This document shows positions 22,445-30,269 of a stretch of DNA of 32,150 nt, in pieces. The notes under the pieces are model-generated. The model was given only the letters and a program-made list of their open reading frames with translations. It was not told the origin of the DNA and ran no database searches. Within the stretch, counting starts at the first letter, position 1. Each line of letters begins with the position of its first letter. The stretch lies in NCBI GenBank assembly GCA_021166835.1, contig JAJPEN010000036.1, forward strand, positions 1-32,150, given 5' to 3'. Source of the DNA: Burkholderiaceae bacterium. GTDB taxonomy: Bacteria > Pseudomonadota > Gammaproteobacteria > Burkholderiales > Burkholderiaceae. A program made the position numbers and the translations under genes.

Positions 22445-23809
22445 TCACGAATCGGTCGGCGTCCGCAGCCGCGCCTGCAGGAAGCGTGGGAACCAGCGCG
22501 TGTCGACGCCCCCGGCGCGGAACTCCGCGTCCTGCACGAGCGCCTCGTGCATCGGCAGGTTCGTCGCAACGCCGTCGATCGTGCAGGCGGCGAGCGCCTC
22601 GCACAGCCGATCGACGGCCTCGCCCCGATCGGCGCCGTGCACGATGAGCTTGGCGAGCAGCGAGTCGTAGTACGGCGGCACGCAGCTGCCCGACTGCAGG
22701 TGCGTGTCGACGCGCACGTGCGGCGCCGCGGGGAACACCGCGCGATGAACGTCGCCCGGGCTCGGCCGGAAATCGCGCCTCCAGTCTTCGGCGTTCAGCC
22801 GGCACTCGATCGCGTGGCCGTCGAAGCGCACGTCCTGCTGCCCGAGCCGCAGCGGCCGGCCCTCGGCGATGGCGATCTGCTCGGCGACGAGATCCAGGCC
22901 GGTGATCGCCTCGGTGACCGGGTGCTCGACCTGGATGCGCGCGTTCATCTCGAGGAAATAGAAGGCTTCGCGCTCGCAGTCGACGAGCAGCTCGACGGTA
23001 CCCAGCCCCCGGTAGCGCAGGTGCCGCGCGAACGCCACCGCCGCACCATGCATCTGCTCGCGCAGCGCCGCGTTCAGCCGCGGCGCGGGCGCTTCCTCGA
23101 CCAGCTTCTGGTAGCGCCGCTGGATCGAGCAGTCGCGCGTGCCGAGATGGATCACGCCTTCGCCGTCGGCCAGCACCTGCACCTCGACGTGCCGGCCCGA
23201 CTCGACGTAGCGCTCGAGATAGACGCGCGCATCGCCGAACGCCGCCTGTGCCTCGGCCATCGCCAGCTCGAGGGTGGGCGCGAGCTGCTCGGCCGCGCGC
23301 ACGACCTTCATGCCGCGGCCGCCGCCGCCGGCGACCGCCTTCACGAGCACCGGAAAGCCGATCTCGCGAGCCAGCGCCCGCGCCTCGGACTCGCCGTCGA
23401 GCTCGCCGCCCGGCACGACCGGCAGGCCGGCCGCCACGGCATGAGCGCGCGCCTTCAGCTTGTCGCCGACCGCATCGAGCTGCGAGGCAGTGGGTCCTAT
23501 GAACACGATGCCCGCGTCGTCGCAGGCGCGCGCCAGGCGCGCGTTCTCGGACAGGAAGCCGTAGCCCGGGTGGATCGCGTCGGCGTGCACGGCACGCGCC
23601 GCGGCGACGACCGCGTCGACGTTCAGGTAGCTCGCCGACGACGGCGCGGGGCCGAGGCGCACGGTGCGATCGGCCAGCCGCGCGGCGAGCGAATCGAGGT
23701 CGGCGTCGGAGGCGGCGAGCACCGTCTCGATGCCGAGCGCATGGCAGGTGCGGGCGATGCGCACCGCGATCTCGCCGCGATTGGCGATCAGGACCCGCCT
23801 CAGGCGCAC
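22445..23809 (-). CDS. Biotin carboxylase subunit
   Basis: A 454-residue ATP-grasp enzyme that carboxylates biotin with bicarbonate and ATP. The N-terminal biotin carboxylase fold (RRVLIANRGEIAVRIARTCH) is followed by GPTASQLDAVGDKLKAR. The glycine loop KAVAGGGGRGMKVV is near 157-170, then TRDCSIQRRYQKLVEEAPAP, the catalytic EMNARIQVEH at 287-296 and PYYDSLLAKLIVHG. Length matches AccC. This is probably not the acetyl-CoA carboxylase gene, because it sits with its own carrier and a pyruvate-carboxylase-type transferase. The start is GTG at 23809 with GGAG upstream, overlapping the carrier gene by 10 bases. Confidence 0.92.
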   Translation of the reverse strand: MRLRRVLIANRGEIAVRIARTCHALGIETVLAASDADLDSLAARLADRTVRLGPAPSSASYLNVDAVVAAARAVHADAIHPGYGFLSENARLARACDDAGIVFIGPTASQLDAVGDKLKARAHAVAAGLPVVPGGELDGESEARALAREIGFPVLVKAVAGGGGRGMKVVRAAEQLAPTLELAMAEAQAAFGDARVYLERYVESGRHVEVQVLADGEGVIHLGTRDCSIQRRYQKLVEEAPAPRLNAALREQMHGAAVAFARHLRYRGLGTVELLVDCEREAFYFLEMNARIQVEHPVTEAITGLDLVAEQIAIAEGRPLRLGQQDVRFDGHAIECRLNAEDWRRDFRPSPGDVHRAVFPAAPHVRVDTHLQSGSCVPPYYDSLLAKLIVHGADRGEAVDRLCEALAACTIDGVATNLPMHEALVQDAEFRAGGVDTRWFPRFLQARLRTPTDS

Positions 23810-24342
23810 GTCGACTCCGGACGGATGCGAAGCAGCACCGCGGATTCGTCAGCGAACTGCGCGTCGTCCAGGCAGATCTCGACCACTTCGCCGGCCATGC
23901 CCGCGCACACGGAGTTCATCAGCTTCATCGTCTCGATGATGCAGACGACGGTATCCGGCCGCACCCTGCTGCCGACCTCGACGAAGGGAGCGGCTCCGGG
24001 CTTCGGCGCGCGATAGAAGGTGCCGAGCATCGGCGGGCGCACTTCGTGCAGGCCGTGTCGCGAGTCGCCTGCCCCGCCTGCGGCGGCCGGCTCGCGCACG
24101 CCTGCCGCAGCCGCCGCTTCGCGCCCTGCGACGCTCCCGCCGGGCGTGGCCTTCTCCACCGCGCGATCCGCGCTGTCCGAACGCTGCGCCGTCGACAGCG
24201 CCTGCGTCTCCTGCGTCCACGCGCCGCCCGCCGAGCGCCGCAGCACCAGGCGGAATCGCGCGGTCTCGAGCTTCAGCTCGTCGTACGAGGTGGAATCCAG
24301 CATGCGCAGGATGTCCTGCACGTCCTCGTTGCTCAGGTTCAT
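23800..24342 (-). CDS. Biotin carboxyl carrier protein
   Basis: A 180-residue AccB-like carrier. The N-terminal part (NLSNEDVQDILRMLDSTSYD, then ELKLETARFRLVLRR) resembles the AccB start. A low-complexity Ala/Gly/Glu-rich linker follows (about 40-98). The C-terminal biotinyl domain (about 102-177) starts PPMLGTFYRAPKPGAAPF and contains the biotinylation site ETMKLMN with Lys140. It would shuttle carboxybiotin between the carboxylase and the transferase. Start ATG at 24342 overlaps the stop of the upstream kinase subunit (ATGA). A standalone carrier with a pyruvate-carboxylase-type transferase is an uncommon mix. Confidence 0.92.
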   Translation of the reverse strand: MNLSNEDVQDILRMLDSTSYDELKLETARFRLVLRRSAGGAWTQETQALSTAQRSDSADRAVEKATPGGSVAGREAAAAAGVREPAAAGGAGDSRHGLHEVRPPMLGTFYRAPKPGAAPFVEVGSRVRPDTVVCIIETMKLMNSVCAGMAGEVVEICLDDAQFADESAVLLRIRPESTCA

Positions 24343-25427
24343 CGCGCTTCCCGTCGCGGTTGCGCCTTCGCCCCGCCGAGCAACGCGAACACGTGGTCGA
24401 CCGCGCGCGGCTTCGGCGCCGCGACCGCCGCCGCCTCGCGGCTCGCCCAGACGGTTTCGGGCCGGCTCTGCAGCAGGAACACGCCTTCGCCCGGCGCGCT
24501 TCCTTCGGCGACCGCCCACTCGATGTCCTGCGCGCAGCCGTAGTGGCGCTCGACCCTGCGCGCGACGGCGGCGAGCGCGAGCACCTCGGCGTCGGACACC
24601 GCGGCGATCGTGCGCTGCGTCTCCGGCACTTCCTCGTCGACGACGCCCGAGCCGGAAGGGTCCGGCCGGTGCCGACGCAGCTTCGGGGAGACGTCGCGCC
24701 GCACGATCTCGCCGGTGACCTTGGCGACGACGAAACGATCGGGCGTCACCTCGCCGCTGACCACCGCCGAGCCCAGGCCCCAGCTCGCCTCGAGCGTGAC
24801 GACCGAACGGTCGCCCGTGGTCGGGCTGCGCGTGAACATCACACCCGAGGAGCGCGCATCGACCATGCGCTGGATGACGACCGCCATCGCCAGCCCTTCC
24901 TCGGGCATGCCGAGCCGGCGGCGGTAGCTGAGCGACTCGACGCTGTACAGGCTCGCGCAGCACCGGCGTACGTGCTCGACGACCGCGTCGACGCCGCGGA
25001 TCCACAGGTAAGTGTCCTGCAGGCCGGCGAAGCTCGCCTCGGCGCTGTCCTCGCTGGTGGCGCTCGAACGCACCGCCATCGGCGCATCGACGTCGCCGCC
25101 GCAGATCCGCTCGAGGCCCGCGGCGATGCCGTCGTACAGCGCGGCCGGAAGATCGGCCTGCCCGAGAAGCGCACGCGCTTCGGCGCTGGCCGCGGCGATC
25201 GCGTCGAGATCGTCGGCGGGCAGCGCCTCGATGCGCCGGCGGATCGCCCCTCCGCGATCGCAGGCGTCGACGAAATGGCGGAACGCGTCGGTGGTGACGA
25301 CGCAACCGGGCGGCACCACGATGCCGGCGCGCAGCAGCTCGCCCAGGCTCGCGCCCTTGCCGCCCACGGTCGGCCGATCGCCGATGCCGATCTCCTCGAA
25401 GTGCCGGACCCAGCCATGCTCGTTCAT
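24339..25427 (-). CDS. PEP-synthase-like ATP-binding subunit (phenylphosphate synthase beta-like)
   Basis: A 362-residue protein equal to the ATP-grasp (PPDK_N) domain of PEP synthase and pyruvate phosphate dikinase. It has VGGKGASLGELLRAGIVVPP (Lys24) and VRSSATSEDSAEASFAGLQD (Arg120 and following). A central WGLGSAVVSGEVTPD and a C-terminal FLLQSRPETVWA close the ATP site. It has neither the swivelling His domain nor the PEP/pyruvate barrel, so it must work with the adjacent 606-residue protein. This split (about 40 kDa plus about 70 kDa) is that of phenylphosphate synthase, which transfers the beta-phosphate of ATP through a His to phenol. ATG at 25427 has a GGAAGGA ribosome site. Confidence 0.88.
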   Translation of the reverse strand: MNEHGWVRHFEEIGIGDRPTVGGKGASLGELLRAGIVVPPGCVVTTDAFRHFVDACDRGGAIRRRIEALPADDLDAIAAASAEARALLGQADLPAALYDGIAAGLERICGGDVDAPMAVRSSATSEDSAEASFAGLQDTYLWIRGVDAVVEHVRRCCASLYSVESLSYRRRLGMPEEGLAMAVVIQRMVDARSSGVMFTRSPTTGDRSVVTLEASWGLGSAVVSGEVTPDRFVVAKVTGEIVRRDVSPKLRRHRPDPSGSGVVDEEVPETQRTIAAVSDAEVLALAAVARRVERHYGCAQDIEWAVAEGSAPGEGVFLLQSRPETVWASREAAAVAAPKPRAVDHVFALLGGAKAQPRREAR

Positions 25428-25444
25428 CGCTCGTCCTTCCCGCT

Positions 25445-27265
25445 TCAGTCGAGTACGCGCACGATGCCGCGATCGCCGTCGACGCGGATGCGCTGCCCGG
25501 TGCGGATGCGCTTGGTCGCGCTGCCGGTGCCGACCACCGCCGGCAGCCCGTATTCGCGCGCGACGATCGCCGCGTGCGACATCGTGCCGCCGATGTCGGC
25601 CACCGCGGCCTTGATCTTCGTGAACACCGGCCCCCAGCTCGGCGCCGTCACCGGGCAGACGAGGATCTCGCCGGCGCGCACCTGGCTGATGTCGTTCACG
25701 TCGCGCAGCACGCGCGCCACGCCCTCGACGATGCCCGGCGAGGCGGCGAATCCGCGCAGCTCGCCGTCGTCGACCAGCTCGGGCGCCGACCACGTCTGCA
25801 GCGTCTCGTTGGTGATGCCCCACAGCATCTGCAGCGCCGGATCCTCGATCGACTCGGGGATCGGCCCCAGCGCGGGCGGCGCCTGCCAGTCCTCCAGCGC
25901 GGCGAGCATGCGCTTGCGCTCGGCGATGATCGGCCGCCAGTGATGCGCACCGTGCGGCTTGCCGCCGCCAGCCCAGGCGAGCATGACGTCGACCAGCGCC
26001 TGCTCGGCCTCGCCGTAGTGCAGATGGAAGATGTCCTCGCCGTCCTCGAGCACGCCCTGCTCGCGCAGCACCGTGCCGAACTGGCGGATCTTGTCGAAGA
26101 ACAGCGTCGTGAACCAGTGCTCGCAGTAGAACTTGTGGTCCTCGACGAACGGGAACACGACCTGGCACAGGCCGAGCATCTGGTCGAAGGCGGCGCGCTC
26201 CTCGTCGCTGCCGAGCAGCTCGCGGTACTCGCCGATGATGCGCTCGCGCTCGGCCTTCAGCCGCTCGGTGGGACGCGCGAGCGTCTCGCCGCGACGGACC
26301 ATCTGCATGTAGCCGGGCAGCGCGGCGAAGGGTACCGACAGATCGTCGTTCCAGCTGCGGTGATGATGATAGAAGCCGTCGCCGGTCGACATATGGAACC
26401 ACGGATCGCGCGCCGCCTCGAAGGCCGCGAGCCATCGCCGGCCGGCCTCGCCGCGCGCGGCGACTGCGTCGAGCGTGCGCTTCGGATCGGCGCCCTCGAC
26501 GAAAGCGTCGTCGACGCCGCATTCGACGGCCAGCCGGGCGAGCTTCTTCAGCTCCTCGTCGGGTCGGAACATCAGCGTGTCTACTCCGGCGACCATGCGC
26601 GAGATCGTCTGGTCGGAGATCTCGGGGAAGGCCTTCTTGCAGAACTGGAAGAAGACGACGTACGCGCCGTAGCCCAGCATCAGGAACTCGAAGTGGTAGT
26701 GCCACATCTTCGAGAACATCTCGATGGCGCGGTGGAAGTTCTCGCGCAGATAGTGGTTCTGCCCGATGCCGCGCGCTTCGAGCACCACCTCGAGATCGTC
26801 GAACTCGGGCAGCGGCGGCACGCGCAGTTCGGAGATCTCGCGGATCAGCGTGTCCATCCGCGTGCGCCATTCAGCGTACAGGCGGTCCCAGTTCTCGTAG
26901 TAGTGAGAGGCGCGCTGCTGGAAGATCTCCAGGCGCCGGGCGATCTCCTCGGGATCGCTGACCGCGTTGGCGGTGATGTACACGCGGCCGTTCAGCACGC
27001 GGAACTCGACGCCGAGCGTGGTGGGGAACGCGAACACGCGCGTCGTGAAGGCGCCCAGGCCGGTGTACGGCACTTCCGCCGTGAGGATGTCGAAGGCCGG
27101 CATCACCTCAGGGAAGTGCATCGAGTTGTAGAACCAGAAGCGCCCGTCGTCCTCGGGCTGGAAGCGCGAGTAGTACGGATACATCGACTGCCAGTCGCCT
27201 GCGCCGGGCACGCTCTCGATCTGCGAGGGCAACGGGAAGCTGCGTGCTCCTGTCTTCGCGTCCAT
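25445..27265 (-). CDS. PEP-utilising swivelling-His subunit (phenylphosphate synthase alpha-like)
   Basis: A 606-residue protein. Residues about 1-500 form a large, mainly helical, aromatic-rich domain (for example MYPYYSRFQPEDDGRFWFYN, MWHYHFEFLMLGYGAYVVFF) that should bind the phosphate acceptor, as in phenylphosphate synthase alpha and rifampicin phosphotransferase. Residues about 510-606 are the PEP-utilisers swivelling domain with GGTMSHAAIVAREYGLPAVV, where His564 is the phospho-carrier. There is no C-terminal PEP/pyruvate barrel, so it is not PEP synthase. With the ATP-binding subunit it should make a phosphate ester of a hydroxyl or enol. No UbiD-type phenylphosphate carboxylase is nearby; biotin carboxylase genes follow instead. 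ATG at 27265 has an AGGAGG site. Confidence 0.87.
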   Translation of the reverse strand: MDAKTGARSFPLPSQIESVPGAGDWQSMYPYYSRFQPEDDGRFWFYNSMHFPEVMPAFDILTAEVPYTGLGAFTTRVFAFPTTLGVEFRVLNGRVYITANAVSDPEEIARRLEIFQQRASHYYENWDRLYAEWRTRMDTLIREISELRVPPLPEFDDLEVVLEARGIGQNHYLRENFHRAIEMFSKMWHYHFEFLMLGYGAYVVFFQFCKKAFPEISDQTISRMVAGVDTLMFRPDEELKKLARLAVECGVDDAFVEGADPKRTLDAVAARGEAGRRWLAAFEAARDPWFHMSTGDGFYHHHRSWNDDLSVPFAALPGYMQMVRRGETLARPTERLKAERERIIGEYRELLGSDEERAAFDQMLGLCQVVFPFVEDHKFYCEHWFTTLFFDKIRQFGTVLREQGVLEDGEDIFHLHYGEAEQALVDVMLAWAGGGKPHGAHHWRPIIAERKRMLAALEDWQAPPALGPIPESIEDPALQMLWGITNETLQTWSAPELVDDGELRGFAASPGIVEGVARVLRDVNDISQVRAGEILVCPVTAPSWGPVFTKIKAAVADIGGTMSHAAIVAREYGLPAVVGTGSATKRIRTGQRIRVDGDRGIVRVLD

Positions 27266-27309
27266 GGGTCTCCTCCTGCGGATGCGGGGACGATTGCGGA
27301 TTCCGCTCG

Positions 27310-28317
27310 TCAGTGCTCCTGCGGCACCGTGACGACGATCTTGCCGAACTGCTCGCCGGACTCGAGGTAGCGGTGCGCCTCGACCATCTCGTCGAACTCG
27401 AAGGTGCGCGCAATCGTCGGCGCGAGCGCGCCGGCGCGCAGCCCCTCCTCGATGAAGCCGCGCGCCGCGGCGAAACGCTTCGCGTCGTGGATCAGCTCGA
27501 ACACGAGGTAGCCGCGCATCGCCAATCCCTTCGCCAGCGCGGGGCCGTACGGGAACGGCGTCTCGCGCGCCTTGCCGCTGAGGTTTCCGTACAGGATCAG
27601 CAAGCCCTGCGGAGCGAGCGCGGCGGCCAGCTCGGCGACGATCGGACCGCCGATCGAATCGAAGGCCAGGCGCGCGCCGCTGCCGGTGATGCGCATCGCC
27701 TCGGCGGCGAGATCGTTCCCCTGCAGGACGATCACCTGCGCGGCGCCGGCGCGCAGCAACGCTTCGCGCTTGCCCTCGCCGCGTGTCACCGCGATCGGGA
27801 TCGCGCCGATCGCGTTGCAGATGCGGATCGCCGCGAGCCCGACGCTGCTGGAGGCGGCGGTGACGATCACCGCCTCCCCGCGGCCGACGCGGGCGATGTC
27901 GACGATCGCGCCATAGGCGGTGAGGTGCGCCATCCAGATCGCGGCGGACTCGATCGCCGACAGCCCGTGCGGGCGCGGCAGCACGGAGTGCGCGGGCACG
28001 ATCGCGCGCTCGGCGTAGACGCCGTAGCGCGTCATCGAGAAGGTGGGCAGGATGCACACCGGATCGCCCGGCGCGAAGCCCTGCACGCCGGGCCCGGGCG
28101 CCTCGACGATGCCGGCCGCCTCGTAGCCGATGCGCGACGGCAGCTGCGCCTTCTCGACGTAGCGTCCGCTGCGGAACGACGCCTCGGCGCGATTCAGGCC
28201 GATCGCCTCGATGCGCACGCGCAGTTCGCCTTGGCCCGGATCGCCGGCGTCGAGCGACTCGAAGCGCAGCACCTCGGGGCCGCCGAATTCGTGGAAGCGG
28301 ATCGTCCTGTCTGCCAT
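27310..28317 (-). CDS. Zinc-independent MDR oxidoreductase (quinone oxidoreductase type)
   Basis: A 335-residue medium-chain dehydrogenase/reductase. It has the GroES-like N-terminal half (RFHEFGGPEVLRFES, IGLNRAEASFRSGRY, GYEAAGIVEAPGPGV) and a Rossmann half with AVIVTAASSSVGLAAIRICN. The zinc-ligand Cys/His/Glu pattern of alcohol dehydrogenases is missing, and GLNRAE replaces the metal loop. It should therefore use NADPH to reduce an enone or quinone. It is first in the minus-strand operon, 44 bases before the swivelling-His subunit gene. No clear ribosome site precedes the ATG at 28317. A role in saturating or preparing the ketone substrate is a reasonable inference. Confidence 0.88.
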   Translation of the reverse strand: MADRTIRFHEFGGPEVLRFESLDAGDPGQGELRVRIEAIGLNRAEASFRSGRYVEKAQLPSRIGYEAAGIVEAPGPGVQGFAPGDPVCILPTFSMTRYGVYAERAIVPAHSVLPRPHGLSAIESAAIWMAHLTAYGAIVDIARVGRGEAVIVTAASSSVGLAAIRICNAIGAIPIAVTRGEGKREALLRAGAAQVIVLQGNDLAAEAMRITGSGARLAFDSIGGPIVAELAAALAPQGLLILYGNLSGKARETPFPYGPALAKGLAMRGYLVFELIHDAKRFAAARGFIEEGLRAGALAPTIARTFEFDEMVEAHRYLESGEQFGKIVVTVPQEH

Positions 28318-28454
28318 GCGACGATCATCGCTCGAAGTTCCGCCGCGTGGGAACGCGTCCGCGCAAAGTTTTCACCAGGAGAAATCGTGAGAGGTTCACG
28401 CGACATCCGTTGCGCAGAGCGAATAGCATCACAGCAAAAGAAAGGGAGGAGACC
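28318..28454. promoter_or_regulatory. Divergent control region of the carboxylase and GMC operons
   Basis: This 137-base gap separates the two divergent operons. It holds two inverted repeats: GTTCC-N8-GGAAC (28337-28354), overlapped by CGCGT-N4-ACGCG (28344-28357), and CGTGA-N5-TCACG (28386-28400). A -10-like TAGCAT lies at 28424-28429 for the plus direction, without a matching -35, which would suit an activator-dependent promoter (the AraC protein at 31114). Just before the plus-strand GTG is a strong GGGAGGAGA ribosome site. Which regulator binds which repeat is not shown by the sequence. Confidence 0.4.
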
Positions 28455-28825
28455 GTGACGCTGAGAGTTCTCGATCGGCATCGCGCTGCGGGCGTCGAAG
28501 CGCTCTGCGAGCTGATCGTGCGGGTTCGGCTCGGGTCGGCCCGTCGGTATACGTCGATACGATTCTGGCGGCGATGCCCGCCGGTGCCCGCGAGGATGCG
28601 CTGCGGGCGATCGATGCGCTGTCGGGCGCCCGCTCCGCCGACGCCCTTGCGCCGCGCGCGCGCACGCCCGAATTCGCCGTCGTGCGGGCGCTGGCGATCG
28701 AAGCCTTCTACAGCGATTTCGTCGCTCCGGGCAGCAAGGGCCCGGGCGCCTGGACAGAGATCGACTTCGAGCCCCCGCGCGCCGTCGACCTCGAGCGCGA
28801 CTGGTCTTACCTGGGCATCCGATGA
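28455..28825 (+). CDS. GMC dehydrogenase small subunit (gluconate 2-dehydrogenase subunit 3-like), frameshifted
   Basis: Two frames together make one small-subunit protein of about 123 residues. From the GTG at 28455, with a strong ribosome site, the first frame reads TLRVLDRHRAAGVEALCELI and then V. The downstream frame continues GSARVGPSVYVDTILAAMPA and runs on to DLERDWSYLGIR. The join expected from the family (ELIVPGSARVGPSVYVD) is restored by one extra C near 28520-28523. As given, the gene is broken by a one-base deletion. The intact piece alone could start at ATG 28574. The product would be a helical partner or Tat/quinone-coupling subunit of the GMC enzyme, whose ATG overlaps its TGA (ATGA). 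Sequencing error is as likely as true decay. Confidence 0.65.
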
Positions 28826-30267
28826 AAGACCACTTCGACGTCATCGTCGTCGGTTCCGGCGCGGGTGGCGGCGTGGTCGCCGGCGAACTGGCGCAGTGCG
28901 GACGCAGCGTGCTGCTGCTCGAGGCCGGCCGGCACCACACCTCGCAGAGCTTCCGGCGCTGGGAAGCGAAAGCCAATTACGACCTGTTCTGGCCGATGCG
29001 CTTCGCGCCGCTGCCCGACGGCGACGTGCTGGCCTTCCTGTCGGGGAAATGCGTCGGCGGCTCGACGACCATCAATACGAAAGTCGCGCTTCGCGCGCAC
29101 GAACGCGACGTCGCCAAGTGGCACCCGGCAACCGGCCTGACCAACGAGCACGGCGAGCCGTTCGGCCTCGCCGACCTGCAGACGTACTACGCCCGCGTCG
29201 AGGACCTGCTCGGCGTGCGGGAACGAAGCGACTGGGAAAAGAGCGTCTACACCGCGCAGGCCGGATTCCGCGCGATGGGCGCCGACCTCGAGCCCGTCCA
29301 TTCGTACACCGATGCCAACTGCATGCGCTACGGCTCGTGCCTGCAGGGCTGCCCCACCGACGCGGGCAAGTCGACGATGAACACCTACATCGCGAAGGCG
29401 CTGGCGCGCTGCCCGCTCGAGTTGCGCGCCGGCGTGCACGCCGAGTGGGTGATCGTCGAGGACACGCCCACCGGGCGAAGGGCGGTGGGCATCGAGTACG
29501 TCGACGCCGACGGGAGCCGCCATCGGGCCCGCGCGCGCTTCGTCGTCGCCGCGGCCGGCGCGCTGAACACCGCGCAACTGCTGCTTCGATCGGGGCTTCG
29601 CAACCCGGCGATCGGCCGGTACGTCGGGCTGCATCCGCTGCGGCTCGTCTATGGCCTGTTCGACGAGATCCAGGACGCGCACCGCGTGTACCCGATCAGC
29701 GCGCACTGCATGAAGTTCCAGACCGACGAGGACGGCGGCTTCGTGCTCGAGGCCTCGACGATCATGGACCCGATCGCCTTCGCGACGACGATCCGCGACG
29801 AGAGCGGGCCGCTGTGGGGCGCGCCGCTCGTCGAAGCCATGCGCGCCTACCGGCGCTGGGTCGGCGTGCTGGCGATGGTCAACGACGAGAACAACGCCGC
29901 GGTGAGCCTCGACGAAAACGGGCGCGAGAAACTCGAAGTCGCCTTCCGGCCGAGCGAGCACGAACGGCTCGACGCCGCGCTGCGATTCAGCCGGCAGGCG
30001 CTGCAGGCGGCGGGCGCGACGAAGATCTGCTGGACCGGCCTGATCTCCACGCATACGCAGGGCGGGTGCCGGATGGGAGACGATCCCGCGCGATCGGTCG
30101 TCGACCGCAACGGCGAATCGCACGAAGTGAAGGGCCTGTTCGTCGGCGACGGCTCGCTGGTGCCGCGAACGCTGTCGGTGAATCCGTCGCTCACGATCAT
30201 GGCGCTGGCGACGCGGCTCGCCGAGCACCTCGAGATGGCGATGTCCGACGAAACGGTGTCTTCCTGA
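28822..30267 (+). CDS. GMC-family FAD-dependent alcohol dehydrogenase
   Basis: A 481-residue flavoprotein. The FAD dinucleotide fold VIVVGSGAGGGVVAGELAQC (GxGxxG at 11-16) and the GMC signature KCVGGSTTIN at 76-85 are present. The cysteine segment CMRYGSCLQGCP (Cys167, 173, 177) is found in the dehydrogenase branch that works with small subunits. The catalytic His/Asn pair is His411 in STHTQGGCRMG and Asn454 in LSVNPSLTIMA. It should oxidise a primary or secondary alcohol and pass electrons to a quinone or cytochrome rather than to oxygen. It begins inside the small subunit's stop (ATGA) and is followed two bases later by an SDR gene. Confidence 0.9.
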   Translation: MKDHFDVIVVGSGAGGGVVAGELAQCGRSVLLLEAGRHHTSQSFRRWEAKANYDLFWPMRFAPLPDGDVLAFLSGKCVGGSTTINTKVALRAHERDVAKWHPATGLTNEHGEPFGLADLQTYYARVEDLLGVRERSDWEKSVYTAQAGFRAMGADLEPVHSYTDANCMRYGSCLQGCPTDAGKSTMNTYIAKALARCPLELRAGVHAEWVIVEDTPTGRRAVGIEYVDADGSRHRARARFVVAAAGALNTAQLLLRSGLRNPAIGRYVGLHPLRLVYGLFDEIQDAHRVYPISAHCMKFQTDEDGGFVLEASTIMDPIAFATTIRDESGPLWGAPLVEAMRAYRRWVGVLAMVNDENNAAVSLDENGREKLEVAFRPSEHERLDAALRFSRQALQAAGATKICWTGLISTHTQGGCRMGDDPARSVVDRNGESHEVKGLFVGDGSLVPRTLSVNPSLTIMALATRLAEHLEMAMSDETVSS

Positions 30268-30269
30268 AA

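Noticed and set aside
20953..24342. Ordinary pyruvate carboxylase or oxaloacetate decarboxylase genes
   Set aside because: Kept as an alternative, but the pyruvate-binding arginine appears to be Thr84, the carrier is separate and AccB-like, and there are no sodium-pump beta or gamma subunits. The kinase and ligase context points elsewhere.
24339..27265. A split phosphoenolpyruvate synthase
   Set aside because: Both pieces together lack the C-terminal PEP/pyruvate-binding barrel. The acceptor domain instead resembles that of phenylphosphate synthase.
17182..28317. Classical acetone or acetophenone carboxylase operon
   Set aside because: No hydantoinase-like alpha or beta subunits and no small zinc-finger-like gamma subunit are present anywhere in the window.
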